In this document: positions 57,951 through 64,000 of the stretch, one piece after another
How positions within the stretch are numbered: position 1 is the first letter of the stretch
Layout: the number at the start of each line of letters is the position of its first letter
Assembly: GCA_023653785.1 (NCBI GenBank)
Contig: JAMKCH010019835.1
Location: 62,001-126,000, forward strand
Length of the DNA stretch: 64,000 nucleotides
Source: Ophioderma brevispina
Lineage: Eukaryota > Echinodermata > Ophiuroidea > Amphilepidida > Ophiodermatidae
Direction: 5' to 3'
Translations under genes and position numbers: made by a program
The notes under the pieces: model-generated
The model's database searches: none
The model's input: only the letters and a program-made list of their open reading frames with translations
What the model was told of the DNA's origin: nothing

Positions 57951-58984
57951 GGACTATAAGGGGTTCTATGGAGATTTTTGCATCAGAGGGTCCGTTACTA
58001 TGTTTTGTTTTGAATATGCATCGTAATTGGGTCTGAACCTATAGAACCTAGCGAGAAAATTGAACGTTTTTGTCGGGTACTTCGGTGCTCGCAGACACGG
58101 AAAAGTGAACACGCAATCGCTACGGGCCGCATCCCTTTTTCCCACAATGCCTTTCGGTATTATTCCAGTCTTGAGAATTTCAAACGCCAGTTTCAATTTA
58201 CGCCATTTTTTTTCAATTTTAGAAACAGGATTACGTACTTACCGGACCGCCGTATGGAAAACATAAACCCATCCATGTTTTAGTGGTCTATTATTTTGAC
58301 CTTGGTGTTACCAACATTTAACCAAACAAATCGATTTTAATTTATAACTACAGGAAAGCTAAAATTAAAACAAAATTACCAGTTGTATCCGGAATTATGT
58401 TATTTGCATGTCGATAGCGCAATTATGCTATTGAAGTCATTTACGGTTATTTTTCCAATAGTACATTTCTAGTATCGAGAGTCAAAATTAGAAAAAATAC
58501 ACTCTCAACAGTATGATAAAATACTTGTTAAATCACTCTATTCCTATGTCGTTTAGCATTTAGTTGGTTAAAATAATACCAACTGTTAGTTAAAATATTT
58601 AACCAACATGTTCATCTGGTAACAAGCAGTTAGGGTAAAACCGACACTTTGGCATTTTTATAACCAACATAATGATTACCATTATAACCACCTCATTATT
58701 ACCAAGTGAACAAGGCAAATATTGGTTAAAATGTTTTGTGGATAACCCAAGTAATCGGAAAGGCATAAATAACAGAGTAATGAAGCAATCAATTCTTCAC
58801 GACATGTTGCCCAGAAGGCAAATTTATTTTAATATCAAGTTTATTTAAATGACTGTATCTCCTGATAGCAAATTAATGGGAAATACTAAATTAAGACGTC
58901 CCAAGTTAAAGTAATGTTAATGCCGGAATATGCTATAACAAATAATTTTACCGACTTAGCCGCCTGCTAGGTAGGTCTAGGTGT
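57951..58984. other. Unassigned DNA
   Basis: Contains many TTAACCAACA / TGTTGGTTA-like words (about 58300-58760) without a fixed period. The 76- and 68-residue frames at 57966-58266 on opposite strands have no recognised domain. Confidence 0.35.
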
Positions 58985-59215
58985 TTCAGCTTAACTTGAA
59001 ACTGAAACTGAAACACCCCTGGGCACTGTGGTGGTCTGCCTGAAAGTTGCCTTGGACCGCGATCTCTCTCTTATGGGACCCACTTCACGCAATAACATCT
59101 TGAACAGACTCGCTGGCGCAGGGTGGGGTGCTCGCCCATATACCCTAAGATCGACGACACTTGCCCTGTAACTACTCGTGTGCAGGGTATGCTTGCCTTG
59201 TACTATATCCATCCC
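58985..59215 (+). mobile_element. Short fragment of the L1 LINE family
   Basis: Aligns with 51040-51265: GAACACCCCTGG.GCACTGTG, GTTRCCTTGGA.CGC, TCTCTCTTAT, TCACGCAA, ATCTTGAACA.ACTC and GCTCGCCCA. This is the region after the reverse-transcriptase core. Both ends are abrupt, and its right end joins repeat H directly. Confidence 0.75.
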
Positions 59216-59325
59216 AACGGTTCCCATGTTAACATGTAAAATATCGTTCGTATGGGTCTCCTGAACAAAATGATACCACACGCGGAGGATCGGGGGGGGT
59301 GGTGCACGGGAGCTATTCTCGCTCA
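59216..59325 (+). repeat. Dispersed repeat H, copy C
   Basis: Matches 8395-8490 and the reverse complement of 3315-3440: GTTAACATGTAAAATATC, GGTCTCCTGAACAAAATGA, TACCAC, CGGAGG. It follows the LINE fragment without a gap. Confidence 0.65.
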
Positions 59326-59622
59326 TGGTTTAACATACATACATACACACATACATAATAAATAAAATGAATAAATAAATATTTTTAAATATTTATTAAA
59401 CAATATAAAAAGACTGTACAACAATTCCAGGATACGGAATAGACAGACCCATACCATACAAGAAAACACGTTGCACAAATATACACAATACATTAAAATA
59501 CAAAAAGAGTGTGATGGCGCTATTAACTACGAGTAACCCCATCGAAAGTGAGCCAGGCTCCGCCATCAATTAGCGATCCCTATACATCCACAAAAGCCAT
59601 TATTACATGCAATAAATCAGCT
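59326..59622. other. Unassigned DNA with ACAT-type microsatellite
   Basis: ACATACATACACACATACAT at about 59334-59356, then AATAAATAAAATGAATAAATA. Nothing else supportable. Confidence 0.5.
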
Positions 59623-59806
59623 TTAAAGGGACATAATGGCATGAAAAAAATTGACATAATTAAAAGGACCCTTACTGAAATCACTTCCACGAGTTTGAAA
59701 ACAATTTGGATATTTGCATTCTGTAAAAACAGTAAAAACAGGAAGAGTTCCAGGGAGGAGGTGGCAGTTTGTGGCAATCTCCGGAAGAGAAAAGCAAGGT
59801 GTTCAC

Positions 59807-59958
59807 GGGTTGGTACATTTACTGCACCCACTTTGCCTGCTCCCAGTCGAATTCAGAAGCCTTGACGGAATAAAGTGCACGTGATACTGTACTTTATTCC
59901 ATCAAGGCTGCTGAATTCAACTGGGAGCAGACAAAGTGGGTGCAGTAAATGTACCAAC
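59807..59958. mobile_element. Hairpin element with 7-8 bp target duplication
   Basis: Arms of 70 bp: GGGTTGGTACATTTACTGCA at 59807 and its mirror ending CCAACCC at 59960, with a 14-base centre. GTGTTCAC lies at 59799-59806 and again at 60131-60138. Removing both this hairpin and the adjacent MITE restores the uninterrupted sequence of copy 1 (AAGGTGTTGACATCCTGACAG at about 20978). An 8-bp duplication of this form fits hAT-type insertion. Confidence 0.8.
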
Positions 59959-59962
59959 CCGG

Positions 59963-60127
59963 TGTAGAAGTAATCATGGTCCGGCATACTCATAGTCCGG
60001 GAACAATGGTGAACAATAGGGCAATCGATTCACTTGACTCTTCACGCAACATTAGTTTCACGCTTTATCCGTTATCGTCTATGGAGCCCCGGACTGTGGC
60101 TCACGCCGGACTATATCTGCTTTCACA
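59963..60127 (-). mobile_element. CCGG-flanked MITE family 1, copy C
   Basis: A 165-bp body, TGTAGAAG to CTTTCACA, between CCGG at 59959-59962 and CCGG at 60128-60131. Opposite orientation to copies A and B and nearly identical in layout to copy B. The CCGG it used was formed at the right junction of the hairpin element (CCCG|GTG), so it inserted after the hairpin. Confidence 0.88.
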
Positions 60128-60204
60128 CCGGTGTTCACATCCCTGACAGAATTTACAGTGTATCTAGCATGTTTTGCGACACAATTCAAAATCATTTAGA
60201 CCGG

Positions 60205-60400
60205 TGTCATATATTACAGCGTCCGTGTGACTGAGTGTCCTACCACCCATCTTTCTATTGTGTTCTCCATTGAGCGCTGTATGCATCGTTTGTTTCAGCA
60301 CTGTACCCAAATGGCCTCGTCTACAAGGTCACGGTTTATTCCGTACATGTTGCTTGGTAGCTAGAACACTCTCTCATGGGGGACATGCAGTTTCTTTACA
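60205..60400 (+). mobile_element. CCGG-flanked family 2, copy 1 (196 bp, TGT...ACA)
   Basis: Body TGTCATATATTACAG ... TTTCTTTACA between CCGG at 60201-60204 and CCGG at 60401-60404. Copy 2 at 62771-62966 is exactly the same length and about 95 percent alike. The equivalent empty site in the sister element reads GACCAGGATTCAGG (about 21051-21064), with one CCAG in place of two CCGG. No long TIR, so it could be a solo LTR or TRIM as well as a MITE. Confidence 0.82.
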
Positions 60401-60725
60401 CCGGGATTCAGGCATTGTACTTTAGACGTGCCTTGTAGTAACTAGTAAGATATTGATCTGGCAAGTGAAAGATGGATTAGCCGGCCGGGATTAGCACATA
60501 TACAATAGCAATGGTCTGTGAGCTGATGACACATCTGTTCAAGTTTGGTAAATGCTGGCAGTAATGTCAGCATTCTTGTTCCAGAAATTGCCACAAACTG
60601 CCGTCCCTCCGAACTCTTCCTGTTTTTACTGTTTTTACAGAATGTAAACATCCAAATTGTTTTTAAACTCGGTGAAGTGATATCAGTAAGGGTCCTTTCA
60701 TTATGTCAATTTGAAACTAATTTTA

Positions 60726-61689
60726 ACCAACGCTTGTTAAATTTTGATCCAAGTCTTTAACCAGTGTTTTGAACTGTGTACCTCTAAATAAAACAAAAAC
60801 ACGCATTTTTTTTCTTTTGTTTTAGAATACACTTAACACTGAAGTGGACAAAATTTTTTTTTTTTTTCAAAATAAATTACTAAAATATTTGTCGTATTGT
60901 TTTATTCACGTTCTTTTATCGTATGTACAGTGTTTTCCTACACTCCTATTTAGAACAGTAACTTAGCATCTTGGCCAAACGTAACTGTTTTATCTTTTGT
61001 GTGTCTGACAAATCTGTGTGAACATTGTAAATTGCACTGGAGAGATTAAGTACCAATGAATTAAAATAGTAATAATGGATGTTGATGACTTCCTTGTTCT
61101 GGTATAGACCATTTGATAGAAAACAACAAACCAACAACCAGCAAACACAAACCAACAACCAGCTAGCACAGCAGAACTTGAGTTACATCAAATGCTATGA
61201 CAGATGTCAATGTGAACAGAGAACATGTGCTTTATTTGTCAATGATTGGTTGTCATTTGTTGATTAGGTTGTCGATAAATGTTTAATATTAAATTGACAA
61301 GGTTATACTGAGTAAATTGAACCAAAATAAAGAAGTAAGGATATAAAGAAAGAGAAAAGAGAAGAGAAATAAAACAAGCATCCACGTAGTTAAGCATGCT
61401 TTGATTGTGCATTCATCAGTAAAACTGTTTTAAATTGTGGTGCACTTACGTAATCGCCTTTGTTCTCAAAACTAATGAAGCAAATCAGATGAAATTTGAA
61501 CAGTATGTAGAGAAAAGGTTAGGCTTTATGAATATAAAGTAAAATTTCAAAATGTTTAAATAATTTTGAAATTACAGCATCATCTTAGAGGATTGCATTT
61601 TTGGGACACGCTGTACGATAGTATATTACAGAGGCATTTACATAGCGTTTTAACAGAAATGTATCGCAGCGCTTTACATAAACAGACAA
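60726..61689. other. Unassigned DNA
   Basis: T-rich tracts at about 60806-60815 and 60856-60868, and an AACCAACAACCAGC triplicated word at about 61126-61164. No gene supported. Confidence 0.4.
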
Positions 61690-62060
61690 TGAAAAAGCAA
61701 GAAAAGAAGACATGATTATAGGTCAAATAAATGGGCCTTGAGAGCTTTCCTGAAGGTTGCAGTTCGAGATGTAGCCGTTGTTATGAGGTAATTGGTTCCA
61801 CATTGTAGGTCCTGCAGCAAAGAAACCATGGTAACCAGACAATGTGCGACTACATTAGGCAATCATGAGTCTATTATCTTCAGCAGATCGAAGTCCACTC
61901 ATATTAGGAACATATTGTTGAATGAGTTCCTTGAGGTATAGTGGCGCATTATCAGTGTCAGCAAGAGAGCAGTTCGAATTGAATGCGTTAAGAAATGCGG
62001 AAAAGAAAGTGGTGGACAAGGGGGCTCCATGAGACCTAACCTAATTATCGAGTCAAAGGA
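61690..62060 (-). pseudogene. LINE C-terminal fragment (third family or L2/CR1-type)
   Basis: The minus-strand translation in pieces gives YLKELIQQYVPNMSGLRSAE, then SGYHGFFAAGPTMWNQLPHN, with FRKALKAHLF-like sequence downstream (about 61740-61760). This matches the tail following reverse transcriptase in many LINEs: L..LI..Y.P.R.LRS......YG...F...GP..WN.LP. Stops and frameshifts are present and no catalytic domain remains, so it is a 5'-truncated copy. Confidence 0.75.
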
Positions 62061-62633
62061 TTTTAAAATGTTTTGCGTCAAAGAAGTGTAAGAAATTCAG
62101 TCAAAATCAGAGCCAAAAAAATCCGTTGCCGCGGAAAAAAAATGTTGGACCCATGGAACCCGTCCATTAAAGCGGCACTGGCACATTTTTTAGAAAATAT
62201 GAAATTTCTTCAATTTGCTCGCAAATGATAGTCTAGGCCATTGGACGAATAGGGATATATTTTACACATAATAATAACATATCCAAAATTCAAAAACAGA
62301 TAGGGACATAATAAGAGGCTAAAGACATCCAGGTAATTCGTAGGCTAACTTTTATGTTCGCCGGAACTTTAATCAACAAATGTGTCTATTACATGACTAT
62401 CATAGACTCGTATTCATTGATATTAAAACCACAAAAGTCACAGACCTGTCAAACAAGGTACATACCATGAGAATCAACGCTAGCGTGTGTTTTCTTGTGT
62501 TTCCTCGTCGTCTGTTGAATTAATATCGCCGGCGACATTTATTAGAAAATCGTTCTGTTTACCCATAAGCGCGCTGATTTGGGCTTAATAATTTCAGGTG
62601 ATGGCTAATGTATATAAAAGCTTTGCAAATGCA

Positions 62634-63114
62634 AGCGGTGCGCCCGCAGGCGGAGTGCCCATCTCTCTGTCATTGGCGTTTGGGCCAGACTCCCTCATAT
62701 AATGTTGCTTTGGGGGGTTCGCCACTCCTCCCGCCCAGCGAGTCTGTTTTGCATTCCCAGCATATGCCGGTGTCATATACTACAGTGTCCGTGTGACTGA
62801 GTGTCCTACCACCCATCTGTCTATTGTGTTCTCCATTGAGTGCTGTATGCATCATTTGTTTCAGCATTGTACCCAAATGCCTCGTCTACAAGATCACGGT
62901 TTATTCCGTACATGTTGCTATGATAGCCAGGGCACTCTCTCATGGGGGACGCTTAGTTTCTTTACACCGGTACCCATTTATACACCTGGGTGGATAGAGG
63001 CAAGCGAGGTAAAGTGCCTTGCCCAAGTGCACAACACATTGGCGACAGCGGGACTCGAACCAACAACCTTATGCTTATGAGCCGAGCGCTGATCCACTGC
63101 ACCACATGTGCCCC
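62634..63114 (-). mobile_element. tRNA-derived SINE, copy 2, itself interrupted
   Basis: On the minus strand the tRNA-like head starts at 63114 (GGGGCACATGTGGTGCAGTG). The A box lies at about 63087-63105 and a perfect B box GGTTCGAGTCC at 63051-63061. The body is TTGGGCAAGGCACTTTACCT, then CCACCCAGGTGTATAAATGG, and the downstream part resembles SINE copy 1. Direct repeats ATAAAAGCTTT.CAA flank it at about 62613 and 63116, a target duplication typical of LINE-mobilised SINEs. A CCGG family 2 element splits it at 62771-62966. Confidence 0.85.
62771..62966 (+). mobile_element. CCGG-flanked family 2, copy 2
   Basis: 196-bp body TGTCATATACTACAG ... TTTCTTTACA between CCGG at 62767-62770 and 62967-62970. 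The sister SINE at 37911-38185 has a single CCGG at the equivalent point (TATGCCGGTAAT on the minus strand), so CCGG is a true 4-bp target duplication rather than part of the element. Confidence 0.85.
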
Positions 63115-63199
63115 AATAAAAGCTTTACAATCATGCAAAAATATAAATTTTGACAATCTAGAGGGCGCACTGTTTTTCAAATGTGCCAGTGTCTCTTAA

Positions 63200-64000
63200 G
63201 TCCACTTACGCGATAAAAAGGGGAAGGATTTTGTACAACATTCTTACGGTCAGGAAAAAATATGTTCGGGACTGCCAATTTAAAGCAATGGGCCATGCTA
63301 ATTATATTTATGCTTAAAATATTTCTAAATCCATTATTGTTGAAACAGATGTTTATCAGTCGGAAAAAAATGGAATATCATTGATACCAAAGCTAAAATA
63401 TTCATAATATCTTCTGTACTATTTGATTAGCACACAGTGTATGACAGAGAGATCATGATCAGACGGTGGTGCCCAAGAAATCCGAAATTTGGATGTGCAA
63501 TGATTTAACATGTAAACCCGAAATCTTACTAAAATTACGCTATTTTTATATGTTATCAAACAACATTCTTATCCAAATTCGCTGGAGCTGAGAATCACTC
63601 ACTTAAGGGTTAATTTTAAATGTTATGTATGAATAACGGACGAGGACAAAGTCATATGGGCCATTGGAACACCTATACTAGACTACTCGTGTAAGATATA
63701 TAGAACAACACCCGGAAAAAATAAGCCATAGCCTGTATTTTTCATAATAGTTTCCTGATGTTGTAAGGAGACACATATCAAAAGTCCCCAAGAGTTGCCC
63801 TTGTTCTATTTGAGGAATAAGGGAGTAAGTTTCTACAGGGTTAATTTAAAATGTTCCATTTGAGTTCAAATGTATACCAACGACTGTGTCATGTCATAAG
63901 GATAAAAACCACAGTAAGCCAGCAAACTCCGCTGTGCATGGATTACACCAGCATCAGTTCACGCACTACTGCCATTTGAAACACGGACATTTAGTTCGAA
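63200..64000. other. Unassigned DNA to window end
   Basis: AT-rich, with no gene or repeat I can support. Confidence 0.35.

Larger units (their letters stand above)
59623..60725. mobile_element. T2/Kolobok-like long-TIR element, copy 2, host to three insertions
   Basis: Starts TTAAAGGGACATAATGGCAT at 59623 and parallels 20811-21928 through GGACCCTTACTGAAATCACT, CAGTAAAAA.AGGAAGAGTT, AGGTGGCAGTT.GTGGCAAT and CAAGGTGTT. After the insertions it continues GATTCAGGCATTGTACTTTR, GGCAAGTGAAAGATGGATTA and TATACAATAGCAATGGTCTG, and on into the right arm (to about 60700). The last 20 bp are eroded, with a TTAA near 60722. It carries a hairpin element (59807-59958), CCGG MITE family 1 copy C inside that junction, and CCGG MITE family 2 (60205-60400). 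Confidence 0.8.
62167..63199. mobile_element. TTAA-flanked repeat family D, copy 2, split by a SINE
   Basis: TTAAAGCGGCACTGGCACAT at 62167 and the mirror ATGTGCCAGTGTCTCTTAA ending 63199 give about 22-bp TIRs next to TTAA, similar to T2/Kolobok-type ends. The internal sequence matches 18540-19035 apart from a SINE insertion of about 480 bp at 62634-63114. Non-autonomous. Confidence 0.8.

Noticed and set aside
60205..60400. Firm call of family 2 as a solo LTR
   Set aside because: TG...CA ends and a 4-bp duplication fit, but no paired LTR, primer-binding site or internal region is visible in the window, so MITE and LTR remain open.

Overview
This is eukaryotic nuclear DNA, almost certainly from an animal. 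It is AT-rich and intron-bearing, has no operons or bacterial signals, and is crowded with retrotransposon and DNA-transposon debris. The one recognisable host gene is a metabotropic-glutamate-like (class C) G-protein-coupled receptor. The mix of repeats (APE-type LINEs, a Penelope-like GIY-YIG fragment, tRNA-derived SINEs, TTAA elements with T2/Kolobok-like ends, TA-flanked mariner-like MITEs, and many modules with a GCCATTTTGGA core) suggests a marine invertebrate such as an echinoderm, hemichordate, lancelet or mollusc. The sequence alone does not fix the species.

Layout. 0-10 kb: unassigned DNA with two blocks of a short AT-rich minisatellite, a long inverted repeat around a mariner transposase relic, CCGG-flanked MITE family 1 copy A, and GCCATTTT-type modules. 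10-20 kb: a purine-rich minisatellite, a LINE tail, hairpins, a 1.7-kb foldback, and first copies of two dispersed families. 20-32 kb: a TTAA-flanked long-TIR element, several TA-flanked elements (one enclosing a Penelope relic, one filled with CAACGTTGG palindromes), and a 2.2-kb long-TIR element holding a LINE tail. 32-33 kb: a satellite of about 170 bp rich in TTAGGG-like motifs.

34-42.3 kb (minus strand): the receptor gene. Its last two exons (cysteine-rich domain plus TM1-TM4, then TM4-TM7) are open and joined by convincing splice sites across a 5.7-kb intron filled with MITEs and a SINE. The ligand-binding region upstream is recognisable but broken by frame changes, a stop codon and missing sequence.

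43.4-53.2 kb: a head-to-tail pile of one LINE family, split by a 4.3-kb foldback element with arms of about 1.5 kb. 53-64 kb: more LINE fragments, second copies of dispersed families, and two nested-insertion sites (TTAA element, then hairpin element, then CCGG MITE; TTAA element, then SINE, then CCGG MITE) that allow relative dating. Apart from the receptor the window is a transposon graveyard. The most interesting material is the structure and target preference of these non-autonomous elements.
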